NCBI RefSeq assembly: GCF_900635815.1
Contig: NZ_LR134173.1
Span: 1,458,001 to 1,522,000, forward strand
DNA from: Legionella cherrii
Lineage (GTDB): Bacteria > Pseudomonadota > Gammaproteobacteria > Legionellales > Legionellaceae
Direction: 5' to 3'
Length of the DNA stretch: 64,000 bases
Shown here: positions 44,588 to 53,948 of the stretch, one piece after another
Layout of the letters: each line of letters starts with the position of its first letter
Position numbering within the stretch: the stretch's first letter is position 1
Notes under the pieces: generated by a model
Database searches by the model: none
What the model was told of the DNA's origin: nothing
Seen by the model: only the letters and a program-made list of their open reading frames with translations
Made by a program: the position numbers and the translations under genes

Positions 44588-45661
44588 CTAAGATAACTTC
44601 TCTTTTGCCAAATTATCTGCGATTTCACTAGTAGGTAAATTTTCTTGAGCAGATCGTACAAAAATTTCAGTTAGATGGGTATAAATCGCATCGATTTGTT
44701 CGTTAATTTTTTCTTCTGGAGTATGGAGATATTTAGATGCTGCAAAAATTAATCCTCCAGCATTAATGACGTAGTCCACAGCGAATAAAATGCCTTTATC
44801 ATGTAATTTATTACCATGATAGGTATGCGCCAACTGGTTATTTGCCGCCCCGGCAACAATCGTTGTTTGCAATTGAGAAATGGTAATGTCATTGATAATT
44901 GCACCCAAAGCACAAGGAGCAAAAACGTCACAGGGAACTTTATGAATTTGATCCGAACTTACTGATTTAGCGCCGAATTGGGTAACAGCGCGATCTACTG
45001 CTGCTGGAGAAACATCTGCAACCGTCAATGTCGCCCCTAATTCATGTAAATGTTTGGCGAGCAAAAATCCAACATGACCTAAACCCTGGATGGCCACATG
45101 AATTCCTTGCAGGCTTTCTTTCCCCAGTTTAAATGCAACAGCTGCTTGAATGCCTCGTAGAATCCCTTTTGCAGTAGAAGGGGAAGGGTCTCCATCATAT
45201 TTGGATAAACTGGCTACGTAGGGTGTGTGTTCTGCGATGATGTCCATATCAGGTAATTCAGTTCCGCTATCAAGAGCAGTAATGTAGCGACCATTTAATT
45301 CATTAACGAATCGACCAAATTGATGCATATATTGGGCACGATCAAATGGACCTTTGGGTTTAATAATAACTGATTTACCGCCTCCCAAGGGTAAGTTGAC
45401 TGATGCTGCTTTAAAGCTCATTCCCCGGGCAAGACGCATGGCATCTTGAATTGCTGCATAAGTATTGGGGTATTCAATAAAACGACAACCACCTAAAGCG
45501 GGACCTAATTTGGTATTGTGGATGGCGATTATTGCTTTCATTCCAGTCTTAGGATCTACTTTAAAGTGCAAGTCACCAAAATCATGAGAGAGGGCGTAAT
45601 CGAGGAAATCATCTTCGGTTGCTATTTGGTTAGTATTTGATATATTGTCCACAGAAATCAT
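44588..45661 (-). CDS. ldh: leucine dehydrogenase (Glu/Leu/Phe/Val dehydrogenase family)
   Basis: NAD-dependent deamination of branched-chain amino acids. Catalytic and substrate region LGPALGGCRFIEY and NLPLGGGKSVIIKP (Lys of GGGK), DSGTELPDMDIIAEHTPYV, then Rossmann VAIQGLGHVGFLLAKHLHEL. 357 residues. Amino acids are the main carbon source of Legionella, so a catabolic role fits. Could also act on valine or phenylalanine; Leu/Val type is favoured by overall length and motifs. Its divergent neighbour is 297 bases away; that gap has only promoter-like A/T-rich sequence. Confidence 0.9.
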   Translation of the reverse strand: MISVDNISNTNQIATEDDFLDYALSHDFGDLHFKVDPKTGMKAIIAIHNTKLGPALGGCRFIEYPNTYAAIQDAMRLARGMSFKAASVNLPLGGGKSVIIKPKGPFDRAQYMHQFGRFVNELNGRYITALDSGTELPDMDIIAEHTPYVASLSKYDGDPSPSTAKGILRGIQAAVAFKLGKESLQGIHVAIQGLGHVGFLLAKHLHELGATLTVADVSPAAVDRAVTQFGAKSVSSDQIHKVPCDVFAPCALGAIINDITISQLQTTIVAGAANNQLAHTYHGNKLHDKGILFAVDYVINAGGLIFAASKYLHTPEEKINEQIDAIYTHLTEIFVRSAQENLPTSEIADNLAKEKLS

Positions 45662-45958
45662 TGTATATGCTCCTCTTGCAAATATTTTTGCAGAAGTTAT
45701 ATTCCTATTTTTTGATTAAATCAATGGTATATCCCAAGAAACTCTAAAATGCTATTTTTATCTTATTGCTTTTCTCGCTCCGTTAGTTTATGACAATTCG
45801 CAATAGAAGGTGGCTATTCCCCCTCATTAAAACTTCCAAGACAAAAAATAAATTGCCAATCATAGTATTTTAAAGTTTCTTAGGCACAGCTAATAATTTG
45901 GTATCTTAAGGCATGCTGGTATACACTAATTTGATTATTCATCAGATCGGAGAGGGTT

Positions 45959-46687
45959 ATGCGCCAAATCGTTACCAGAATCCTGGTTTTATTGGTTATC
46001 ACACCGTTTGCTTTTGCTGAAGATGTTTTACCACCCCCTCCTCCACCACAACCTCAATTGGTTCTTGATAAAATTGATTTTCAACTCTCCGCAAAACAGT
46101 GGGTTACAACGCAAACAGCTTTATTGGGTGTGAGTATTAATGTGACATTGACCAGTGCTGATTTAGTGAAGGCGCGTGCTGATATCATGGAACGCTTAAA
46201 TAAAATCGCCAAAGGGGATTGGCATTTAATTGAATTTGACCGTTCTCAAGATAGCTCAGGACTTGAAAAGCTCTATGTGCAAGCACAAGCGCGAGTCAAT
46301 CAGGAAGCATTAACGGAGATTTATAAAAATGCCAAGGATGTCAGTTTACCGGGTGCCAAATATGAAATATCCAGTGTAGATTTTAAACCGAGTTTTGATG
46401 AAACCCAGACTGTTTTAAGTCAAATTCGACAACGGTTGTATCAGCAGGTGAATGATGAATTGGCTCGTATTAATAAGGCATACCCAAACCAAAATTACAG
46501 TGTGAGCAATTTGGTTTTTGTTGAGGGAAGTAATCCGTCGCAGCCAAGACCTTTGCAAGCGAAAGCAATGAATACCATGATGGTCGGCGAAGCATCTGCT
46601 CCGGCTCCTGCTTTAACGGTAAGTAATGAATTAATTCTAACCGCGCTCGTTGAGGTTGCTTCGAATCGTAAACCAAATACAAAGTAA
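45959..46687 (+). CDS. secreted hypothetical protein, 242 aa
   Basis: Signal peptide MRQIVTRILVLLVITPFAFA followed by a Pro-rich start of the mature protein (EDVLPPPPPPQP). The body (about 40-200) alternates strands and helices and includes LYVQAQARVNQEALTEIYKN and YEISSVDFKPSFDETQ, somewhat like SIMPL/DUF541-type periplasmic proteins, but I cannot assign it. GGAGAGGG lies a few bases before the ATG. Probably periplasmic. Confidence 0.7.
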   Translation: MRQIVTRILVLLVITPFAFAEDVLPPPPPPQPQLVLDKIDFQLSAKQWVTTQTALLGVSINVTLTSADLVKARADIMERLNKIAKGDWHLIEFDRSQDSSGLEKLYVQAQARVNQEALTEIYKNAKDVSLPGAKYEISSVDFKPSFDETQTVLSQIRQRLYQQVNDELARINKAYPNQNYSVSNLVFVEGSNPSQPRPLQAKAMNTMMVGEASAPAPALTVSNELILTALVEVASNRKPNTK

Positions 46688-46700
46688 TTGACTCGCTAAA

Positions 46701-46801
46701 ACTCCCTCTTCAACCAGGGGGAGAGGGGTAGGGGTGAGGGAATTACGACATTATCCTCATCTGCCCCGGGCGGCACTTTTTCCCTATGAGGGGAAAGGAC
46801 A
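46701..46801. repeat. dispersed palindromic repeat, family B
   Basis: CTCCCTCTTCAACCAGGGGGAG with AGGGGTAGGGGTGAGGGAAT, then CCGGGCGGCAC and TTTCCCTATGAGGGGAAA. Occupies the 142-base gap before ugpQ. Confidence 0.75.
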
Positions 46802-46829
46802 TTACATTTTACAAAAAGGGGAATGAATT

Positions 46830-47552
46830 TTGTTGGTTGTTGAAAAAATTATTGGGCACCGAGGCGCAGCCGCTTATGCCCCTGAAAATACATTAGCTTC
46901 ATTCGACAAGGCGCTGACTTTAGGCTGTCATTTCATTGAATTTGATGTCATGTGCAGTGTTGATGGGGAACCTTTTGTAATTCATGATGATAATTTAAAA
47001 AGAACAACAAATGGACGTGGTGATGTAGGCTTGGTGGAGTCAGCCTATTTGCACTCTTTGGATGCGGGCTCTTGGTTTTCCCGCCAATTTAAAGGCGAGC
47101 ATATTCCCCATTTTAAAGAAGTATTGAAGTGGTTGTCTTTTTCAGGTGTACAGGCAAATATAGAAATCAAACCTTATCCTGGTACCGAGGAGCAAACTGC
47201 AGTCGCGGTGATGAGCCACATTCAACGTTATTGGCCGCAGGGAAAAGAGTTACCTTTAGTTTCCAGTTTTTCTTGGGATGCTTTGGTTTTATGTCGAAGT
47301 ATTGCTCCAGAAATGCCATTAGGTTTACTTCTGCATGCTTGGGATGAGCAATGGTCGCAAAAAGCAAAGCAATTAGACTGTTTCTCCATTCATTTTAACC
47401 GTAGGGTTTTAACTGAGGAACGTGTTAAGGCAATTAAAGCAGCAGGCTATGTTCTTTGTGCTTATACGGTGAATCGCAAACGCTTGGCTAATAAGTTATT
47501 TAGCTGGGGTGTTGATGCGGTTTTTAGTGATTATCCTGACTTATTAGCATGA
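46830..47552 (+). CDS. ugpQ: glycerophosphodiester phosphodiesterase
   Basis: Hydrolyses glycerophosphodiesters to glycerol-3-phosphate and an alcohol. Catalytic GHRGAAAYAPENT (about 8-20), the metal-binding FIEFDVMCSVDG (about 36-47) and VIHDD (about 51-55) are intact; the C-terminal VNRKRLANKLFSWGVDAVFSDYP is typical of the GDPD family. 240 residues, cytoplasmic (no signal peptide), like E. coli UgpQ. TTG start with AAAAGGGG upstream. Its stop overlaps the ugpB start (ATGA), so the two are coupled. Confidence 0.92.
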   Translation: MLVVEKIIGHRGAAAYAPENTLASFDKALTLGCHFIEFDVMCSVDGEPFVIHDDNLKRTTNGRGDVGLVESAYLHSLDAGSWFSRQFKGEHIPHFKEVLKWLSFSGVQANIEIKPYPGTEEQTAVAVMSHIQRYWPQGKELPLVSSFSWDALVLCRSIAPEMPLGLLLHAWDEQWSQKAKQLDCFSIHFNRRVLTEERVKAIKAAGYVLCAYTVNRKRLANKLFSWGVDAVFSDYPDLLA

Positions 47553-48826
47553 AAAAAATTATTCTTTTTTTATTCGTCATTTTTTTTGCTCTATCTGCCC
47601 AGGCAAAACCGATTGAACTGGTGTTTTGGCATGCAATGGCAGGGCATTTGGGAGATGAGGTCAGATTACTCGCTGATGATTTTAATCAAAGTCAAAAAGA
47701 ATACTTGATTAAGCCCGTTTATAAGGGCAATTATGTTGAGACATTAACGAGTTTTGCTGCTGCATTCAGAGCACATCATCCACCGGCGATCGTACAAGTT
47801 TTTGAAGTGGGAACGGCTATTATGGAATCCCCAAAAGGAACCATCAAGCCTGTAGATGAACTGATGCAGGAACAAGGGATAAGCTTGCCTAAAGAGGACT
47901 TTATCCAATCTGTTCGTGAGTTTTACAGTAAAGAGGGACAACTCATGGCGTTGCCTTTTAATCTCTCTGTTGCAACGCTTTATTACAATCTAGATATTCT
48001 TGCTAAAGTAGGTTACTCCCCAGCTAACTTTCCACGCACATGGGCTGAGATGGAAGTATTGGCTGAGAAATTAAAAAAAGCAGGCTATGATTGTACTTAT
48101 ACAACGGCTTACCCAGGCTGGGTACTTTTTGAATCTTTTTTAGCGATTCATGGGTTGCCGCTGACTCAAGATAATCCTGCGCGCGCTGTTTTTAATACGC
48201 CACAATTAGAGAGCCATTTCGCACGTTTGAAGCGTTGGCATTTATTGCATTATTTTCGCTATGCAGGAAGGGTTGATGATGCCACGATTTTATTTACAAG
48301 TGGCGTTTGTCCTTTGTTTAGCCAATCTTCTGGGGCTTATAATAGTTTGTCTGCCTTAGTTCCCTTCCGCTTAGGAATTGCCAGCATGCCTTTGGATACC
48401 GAGGTAAGTAAGGTGCGGCATGCCAATGTTGCTGGTGGTGCGGCATTATGGGCTGTAGCGGGACAAACAAAAGAGCATTATAAAGGAATCGCCCAATTCT
48501 TTGCGTTTATCACCAAACCAGAAATACAAAAGCGTTGGCATGAGCATACAGGCTATTTTCCTATAGGTTTAAACGGTATTTATGCTGATATTTTGCACAG
48601 CAGCCACCATCCCACTTTATTGATGGCGCGTACTGATTTAGCAGGGGCATCGCAAGACAAACCCTTACCCCGTTTTGGTCCACAGAATCAGATTCGTGGG
48701 ATTAACGATGAAATTTTGGAGGCGATGTTTGCAGGATTTTTAAGCCCCAATGAAGCATTGCGCGAATCTGCGCTACGTACCGATCATGTGTTGTCGCGTT
48801 TTGTGAGGAATACTACAGGATCATGA
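47549..48826 (+). CDS. ugpB: sn-glycerol-3-phosphate ABC transporter substrate-binding protein UgpB
   Basis: Periplasmic binding protein for glycerol-3-phosphate or glycerophosphodiesters. Signal peptide MKKIILFLFVIFFALSAQA; the mature start KPIELVFWHAMAGHLGDEV, YKGNYVETLTSFAAAFRAH and AAPGWVLFES-like AYPGWVLFESF are typical of UgpB. 425 residues. Overlaps ugpQ by 4 bases and DUF2165 by 4 bases. The permease and ATPase genes (ugpA, ugpE, ugpC) are not in the window, so the transporter must be completed by genes elsewhere or by a promiscuous one. Confidence 0.9.
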   Translation: MKKIILFLFVIFFALSAQAKPIELVFWHAMAGHLGDEVRLLADDFNQSQKEYLIKPVYKGNYVETLTSFAAAFRAHHPPAIVQVFEVGTAIMESPKGTIKPVDELMQEQGISLPKEDFIQSVREFYSKEGQLMALPFNLSVATLYYNLDILAKVGYSPANFPRTWAEMEVLAEKLKKAGYDCTYTTAYPGWVLFESFLAIHGLPLTQDNPARAVFNTPQLESHFARLKRWHLLHYFRYAGRVDDATILFTSGVCPLFSQSSGAYNSLSALVPFRLGIASMPLDTEVSKVRHANVAGGAALWAVAGQTKEHYKGIAQFFAFITKPEIQKRWHEHTGYFPIGLNGIYADILHSSHHPTLLMARTDLAGASQDKPLPRFGPQNQIRGINDEILEAMFAGFLSPNEALRESALRTDHVLSRFVRNTTGS

Positions 48827-49311
48827 TGATAAGGACATCAAAAATAATTTGTGTTGTCGCAATTGCTTTTTACTGTTTTCTTGTTGTTTTGGGTAATGTT
48901 ACCGATTATAAAAACAATTATGTTCTGGTAGAGCGTACGTTAATGATGAACGACCTCTTTGCAGACTCTCAAATTGGTTATCGAGCTATTTCTAATCCCA
49001 CAGTACATCGTGCAGCATACCTTATTATCATGGGCTTAGAAACGTTAACCATGGTGCTTTGTGCAGTAGGTGCTTGGAAGTTATTTAAAGTAAGGCACGC
49101 AAGTGCTCTCATTTTTAATAATACTAAACGTTGGGCGATAGGCGGTCTAACTTCGGGTTTTTTAACTTGGCAAGTCACTTTTATGTCGATTGCCGGTGAG
49201 TGGTTTGGTGTATGGATGTCTTCCTCGTTAAGAGGATCTTTAACCATAGCGTTTCAAATATTTATTACTTTTTTGGCTCTTCTAATCTTTTTAATTATTA
49301 AGGATGAGTAA
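48823..49311 (+). CDS. DUF2165 small integral membrane protein
   Basis: Four transmembrane helices; family features include LVVLGNVTDYKNNYVLVERTL near the N-terminus and WFGVWMSSSLRG near the third loop. 162 residues. Function unknown. Start overlaps the ugpB stop by 4 bases, making it the third gene of the ugpQ-ugpB unit, so a role in the same transport or lipid-recycling process is possible. Confidence 0.85.
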   Translation: MMIRTSKIICVVAIAFYCFLVVLGNVTDYKNNYVLVERTLMMNDLFADSQIGYRAISNPTVHRAAYLIIMGLETLTMVLCAVGAWKLFKVRHASALIFNNTKRWAIGGLTSGFLTWQVTFMSIAGEWFGVWMSSSLRGSLTIAFQIFITFLALLIFLIIKDE

Positions 49312-49393
49312 AGTGAGCGTTAAAATGAGGGATAACGGGTATGATTAAGAATGGTGTTTGAATCGGAAATTATATTTGATTTCAAATGAATAT

Positions 49394-49420
49394 AAAAAAA
49401 CCCTCCGCAGAGGGAGGGTT
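49394..49420 (-). terminator. intrinsic terminator of the helicase-like effector gene
   Basis: Stem AACCCTCC/GGAGGGTT with a 6-base loop; read on the minus strand it is followed by seven U residues. Lies 15 bases after the stop codon of the minus-strand gene. It may also slow plus-strand transcription leaving the ugp unit. Confidence 0.85.
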
Positions 49421-49434
49421 AAATAGGAGACAAG

Positions 49435-52410
49435 TTAAGATAATTCAAACTGCCTGCTGACTTCTTCCATTTTTTGGATCATTCGCACTTCCTCTTCTTT
49501 CAGTTTGTCTAGCTCTAAACTTCCATCTCTGATCGTTACTTGAAGTTCACTTATATCTTTTTCTAGTGCCTCTATTTCAACTTCAAGTGCCTTGATAGTT
49601 TGTACTACTTCTTTTGTTTCCGATGCGAGTGTCGCTCTTTTAAGAGTTGCTTTTACCCAGGTTAAGTAAAGAGAAGGATTTCGTGCATACTCCGATGGAA
49701 GTGGAATTGCTCCATCCTTATCTTTTCTTCCTGGTACTATATACAATTCTTTATCAAGATCATCGATTTCTTTAAGAAGAGATTTCTTGCTCGACTCATG
49801 TTTTTCAGAAGTTCTAGCCAGTTTATCCTTTTGGACGTCGAGAGTTTTCTCTTGATCCATTAATAAATTCTTGGCTATGTCCAGTTTCTCAATAAGTCCC
49901 TCAATCCTATCATGCAAAGGTACACATCGTTGAAATAATGTAAACGCATCGAAACCTTTTAACTCAACCTTCAGAAGATGGAGAACCTTTGCTTCTTTTT
50001 GAGCTTGTTTTTCTCTATTCAGCATCACTTCCCTTGTTTTTGTAGCTGAATTTTTAGGATCAATAATATCATCTACAGTAAGAATGAGACCTTTGTCCTG
50101 ATATCGTTTATCGATATACTGTTGCGCCCGCGCCTCAACGTCTTTATTTCGTACGCAACGTCCTGTAGCTTGAGGTCCTGACAGTATTCCATTAATCGCA
50201 TTGATATTTGATTCGATTACTGGCGAATTAGAATTAATCACTTGTACGTTCAAGATATCGCGAATACTTACTCCTGTGGCAATGACCTCGTCGGCTACAA
50301 TATGTGTTCTCAATCCTACTTCAATTTGCGCAAGCTGTGCATCAATGACATCCTGTTTTGTTTTCATATCAATTGCACTGGCGTAATTCTCCGTTGCTTT
50401 TAATGCCGCTAAATCAACAGGAGCAGCCTTGGTAACCACATCAGATATAGGTTGTGATGTTTTGATTTTAGCGACCATTGCTTCTGCTCTATCCAAAATC
50501 AATTTAACCATGGCTTCTTTTTGCTCAGCAGGCAATTTAGAAATAGGCGCTCCCAATTTTGTCAAAGCTTCATTTAATTTTACCCTATTTGTTCCTTCAC
50601 ATACTTTGAGCTTGTTTAAAAACGGAGGAGGTATTTCTCCATCTTTTGTTTTGTATTTCTTGATATGCTCATCACATTCCTTTACATATTCCTCGAGTTT
50701 ATGAGTTCTGTCTTTCTCAGCAATATCGGTGAACTTTTCATTAAAGATCAATGCAAGAGCAAAACTATTGATTGTTCTTTGAATGTCTTTCTGTTGTTCT
50801 GTGCGGATATCATTTTTTAAATTCACTTCACGTAAAGGAACCTGACCACGCACCGCTACTTCATCCACAGCCCCAAATCTTTTGGCCAATTCTACCCTGG
50901 CTCGCGATTCAGATTCTTTTCTGAGTTCTGCTACTTTTGCTTGATATTTTTCAAGAGTAGCTTCATCCCCATTTGCTAATTTCTGATAGGTCTCAGCCAA
51001 TTTTTCACGTGTTGCTTTGTCATCAGAAAAGCCCATGTTGCGTTGAGCACGGATACGGTTCAATTCTAAAGCGTGATCAATGGCTTGTTGTTGTGCAACA
51101 GAGTCTTCAATCCCACTATTTGCTTTTTTAATCTGTTCTTTTAATTCGACTGGATCAACATAACCATTCATTCCCTCTTGGAGATAATAATCATCAAAGT
51201 AATGAATTACTGCTTGATCAACCAAATCTTTTTCTTCCAAATAAGCCACTTCAGGTTTAATTGGACGAATGGTCCCTAACTGAATTGCAGCACCAAGACT
51301 TAAATCATCCAAAGGCGTACCAGAAAAGAGGTTGTACAACTCGGAAGTCGGAGTAGCTGTTAATGCCAAAATGGAGTTACGCCCTTTTAAGCCTTCTAAA
51401 ATTTTTGTGTCTTCCTCAGTAAAGGTATGACGATGGCTTTCATCAATTAACACCATTGAATCTTTGATTTCGCTGGCAATGATCTTGAATAGGGGATGTT
51501 CAGCTTGTAAAACAATCTGATCAAAATGTTCGGTACCAGCAATCACTTTAGCAAAATATTCCTTAATTTTTAGCTTATCCTCTTCTTCCATATCACTTAA
51601 ATCGTCCTTCAAATCATCCCAAAACACATCTACTTTTGATTTAATTGTTTCTAAGGTAAAAACAGTAGGAACATGCGAAACGCCATTGATTTTTCCTGCA
51701 CCTAACATTTTTTGGGTTTCACCAGATTGCTGATCCACTAATGTCTTATCGGGAACAATCATCACGGTACGTCCAACAGCTTGAGCAATACCTGCCATTA
51801 CAATACTCTTGCCTGATCCGGTGCCCATCACTGCAAGACGTTGTTCATTTCCTGCACTTAGGCTGTCAGTAAATTTGGCTAATATTTCATTTTGATATGC
51901 ATGTGGAACAAAAGATTTTGTATCTACAGCTAACCCTTTCTTAGTCACCGCACGAAGATCACCTTCTTTATCGTAGGTTAATTTAACAGTGGCTGAATGA
52001 TCGTGATCGAAAAATAATTTGCCTCGGCTCACTTCGGCATTTAATTTGCTGGTTATATTAACAGTGTATTCTTGTTGATCATCTTTTATGCCATTATAAG
52101 TAAAATCGACTGTATAAACCGCGCCGCCGATGGTAATGGCTGCTTCAAGATGCAATCCGTCTGCTTTTTGAATCCATTGACTTCTTTCTTCTCCGGGGCT
52201 ACCTGCTTTCGCTAAAATCGCTTTCACTACATTTCCAATCTTAGGATCCTTTTTTGAGTTTTCTACAGCAATTATCTCTTTTGCTGAACCTACGGTAACC
52301 ACTGCTCCATTGGTTACAACTTCTTTTAATAAATGAACTGCTGCAACGGTATCTGTGTAATCCTTAAGATCTGCAATCTGTTTTTTAACAATTTCGCTAT
52401 TCGCGCCCAT
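49435..52410 (-). CDS. candidate Dot/Icm effector with a divergent SF2 helicase core, 991 aa
   Basis: N-terminal domain (1-165) of unknown fold, then helicase lobe 1: FVPHAYQNEILAKF (Q-motif/Ia region), Walker A MGTGSGKS (195-202), DESH box VLIDESHRH (320-328) and motif III LALTATPTS (348-356). A helical insertion of about 320 residues (380-700) follows. Lobe 2 shows motif V-like VADEVIATGVSIRDI (705-719) and motif VI-like QATGRCVR (747-754). A coiled coil covers about 790-990, ending in a Glu-rich stretch (DKLKEEEVRMIQKMEEVSRQ) like a Dot/Icm E-block. No signal peptide or membrane helix. GGGGAGA lies 6 bases before the ATG. It is driven by two PmrA-box promoters. Family not recognised; effector role is inference. 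Confidence 0.75.
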   Translation of the reverse strand: MGANSEIVKKQIADLKDYTDTVAAVHLLKEVVTNGAVVTVGSAKEIIAVENSKKDPKIGNVVKAILAKAGSPGEERSQWIQKADGLHLEAAITIGGAVYTVDFTYNGIKDDQQEYTVNITSKLNAEVSRGKLFFDHDHSATVKLTYDKEGDLRAVTKKGLAVDTKSFVPHAYQNEILAKFTDSLSAGNEQRLAVMGTGSGKSIVMAGIAQAVGRTVMIVPDKTLVDQQSGETQKMLGAGKINGVSHVPTVFTLETIKSKVDVFWDDLKDDLSDMEEEDKLKIKEYFAKVIAGTEHFDQIVLQAEHPLFKIIASEIKDSMVLIDESHRHTFTEEDTKILEGLKGRNSILALTATPTSELYNLFSGTPLDDLSLGAAIQLGTIRPIKPEVAYLEEKDLVDQAVIHYFDDYYLQEGMNGYVDPVELKEQIKKANSGIEDSVAQQQAIDHALELNRIRAQRNMGFSDDKATREKLAETYQKLANGDEATLEKYQAKVAELRKESESRARVELAKRFGAVDEVAVRGQVPLREVNLKNDIRTEQQKDIQRTINSFALALIFNEKFTDIAEKDRTHKLEEYVKECDEHIKKYKTKDGEIPPPFLNKLKVCEGTNRVKLNEALTKLGAPISKLPAEQKEAMVKLILDRAEAMVAKIKTSQPISDVVTKAAPVDLAALKATENYASAIDMKTKQDVIDAQLAQIEVGLRTHIVADEVIATGVSIRDILNVQVINSNSPVIESNINAINGILSGPQATGRCVRNKDVEARAQQYIDKRYQDKGLILTVDDIIDPKNSATKTREVMLNREKQAQKEAKVLHLLKVELKGFDAFTLFQRCVPLHDRIEGLIEKLDIAKNLLMDQEKTLDVQKDKLARTSEKHESSKKSLLKEIDDLDKELYIVPGRKDKDGAIPLPSEYARNPSLYLTWVKATLKRATLASETKEVVQTIKALEVEIEALEKDISELQVTIRDGSLELDKLKEEEVRMIQKMEEVSRQFELS

Positions 52411-52511
52411 AAGAATCTCCCCATAGAATAATTTTTAAAAAATAAAAATATAATCTCGATCCTTATAAATTATATTTGGGTATTTAGGTGACAAGTCGCC
52501 TAAGGTTTTCG

Positions 52512-52544
52512 ATTATACAAAATGAATATTAAGTGACCATTAAG
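52512..52544 (-). promoter_or_regulatory. PmrA-box promoter, gene-proximal copy
   Basis: On the minus strand: CTTAATGGTCACTTAATATT (52544-52525) matches the Legionella PmrA box cTTAATatT-N2-cTTAATatT, then 7 bases, then a perfect -10 TATAAT (52517-52512). Transcription would begin near 52505, about 95 bases before the effector ATG. In L. pneumophila PmrA activates many effector genes through such boxes. Confidence 0.75.
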
Positions 52545-52598
52545 TGATTTAATAATTTAATTTGTAGGTTAAGGCTCACCATGTACTTAATATTTGCG

Positions 52599-52631
52599 AT
52601 TATACAAAAAGAATATTAAGTGACCATTAAG
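52599..52631 (-). promoter_or_regulatory. PmrA-box promoter, distal copy
   Basis: A second copy of the same element: box CTTAATGGTCACTTAATATT at 52631-52612, 7-base spacer, TATAAT at 52604-52599. The two 40-base copies (52511-52550 and 52598-52637) differ at one base and are 87 bases apart. The rest of the gap 52411-52818 is A/T-rich; the plus-strand gene at 52819 should have its promoter in 52640-52800, but no clear one was found. Confidence 0.75.
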
Positions 52632-52818
52632 TGATTTCGTTGATGCTAAATTGATCATCACGGGGGTGTATGGTATATAGTAGATAGACCTTCTGTATTT
52701 TAAAATCCAATTATTTGATAGTATCTTGACCTTGGTGAATCTTTTTTGATGATAAACTCAAAGATAACAGATAAAAATTTTTACAGCAGATAGATGACAC
52801 AGGAAAGTGAGGCGGCAA

Positions 52819-53874
52819 ATGGCATTTATGAAGTTCAATCAAACAACTGAGACAAGAAGTAAGATCATGGCACGTATCGATAAATTAGGTTTGAAGTCTG
52901 ATCCACGGATGATCCAAACTCTTGAGGAAAATTTTCCCTATCTCAATCGATTGACCTCCTTATTCAATGTGTTAAAAAAATGCAACATTACTCTGGATGA
53001 TAGTCTCCATCAAATCATTGCAAATAATGTTTCTAATGCCAGCTATGTGGTAAATCTTTTAGAATTTATGTGCGAAGAAGGAATTGATACGGCGATTATT
53101 CCAATAGAACTTTTGTTTCAGGTTGCTGAATCAGAAACAACACTAAAGCATGGAATGCGCCAGCTTATCAAACATAAATCGCTTGATGCGGCCACTTTAA
53201 AACTTATATTTTCTTATCCGGAGCAGTCTTATTTACTTGCCGATTTAATTATTAATTTTCAAGCTCATGCCTATCCTACTGAAAAAATAGTGGAAAAGTT
53301 GGGACAATTTTCGGTACAAAGTATGAATGCAGTAATCGAGTTACTTACTTTGCTTTTAAATAACAACCTCTATTATTTTGACTGCCTCGACATTTTTTTA
53401 GGACAGCAAGAGTATCTAGGTAAAATATTCGAGGGAGCAAAAAAACTTGCTGTAGCAAATAAACTTTCATCAAGTTATTTTGATGCCGTTGGAAAAAATC
53501 CCCAAAATGCCAATATTCTTGCAAATCTTATTTTGCTTCTACAGAACCTTTCAATTATCGATTATAAAAAAACCGAAGATCTTTTAATTGCAAGCCAATT
53601 GGGGGCTGGTGCATTGCACTTGTTGACGCATTTGCAGCAATCAGGAATGTTAGATGCTGAGAACTATAAAAAAGTGAGTCAGCATCATTCCATACTGAAT
53701 TCCCAAAAAGTCAATGATGCTTTATGTGGTCTTCCCTTATTCGCCGCCTTCGACAAGGAAGAATTAGAACATATGCTTATTTTGATCACTAAAGAACCCC
53801 GCTCGGCTAACGATCAAAATGAATTAATTGAAATGATTCAAAAGCATGATTTAACCAGCAAACTTCATTGGTAA
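52819..53874 (+). CDS. candidate effector, all-helical repeat protein, 351 aa (paralogue of next gene)
   Basis: No family name recognised. All-helical, with a repeated helix-turn-helix pattern resembling HEAT/armadillo-like solenoids. Shares with the next gene the phrases SLFNVLKK/SLFKALKE, YPEQ, EGAKKLA, NPQNANI, LGAGALH and KEELEHML in the same order, so the two are tandem duplicates. No signal peptide. I chose the ATG at 52819, 6 bases after GAGG, over a GTG at 52807. Divergent from the helicase-like effector gene. Effector role is inference from company and style. Confidence 0.65.
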   Translation: MAFMKFNQTTETRSKIMARIDKLGLKSDPRMIQTLEENFPYLNRLTSLFNVLKKCNITLDDSLHQIIANNVSNASYVVNLLEFMCEEGIDTAIIPIELLFQVAESETTLKHGMRQLIKHKSLDAATLKLIFSYPEQSYLLADLIINFQAHAYPTEKIVEKLGQFSVQSMNAVIELLTLLLNNNLYYFDCLDIFLGQQEYLGKIFEGAKKLAVANKLSSSYFDAVGKNPQNANILANLILLLQNLSIIDYKKTEDLLIASQLGAGALHLLTHLQQSGMLDAENYKKVSQHHSILNSQKVNDALCGLPLFAAFDKEELEHMLILITKEPRSANDQNELIEMIQKHDLTSKLHW

Positions 53875-53948
53875 AAAAAATGGAAAATTGCTTTAAGACA
53901 GTCATTTGTGTTATATTTGTGCTCTTAGAGACCAATTAAGGGACAATT

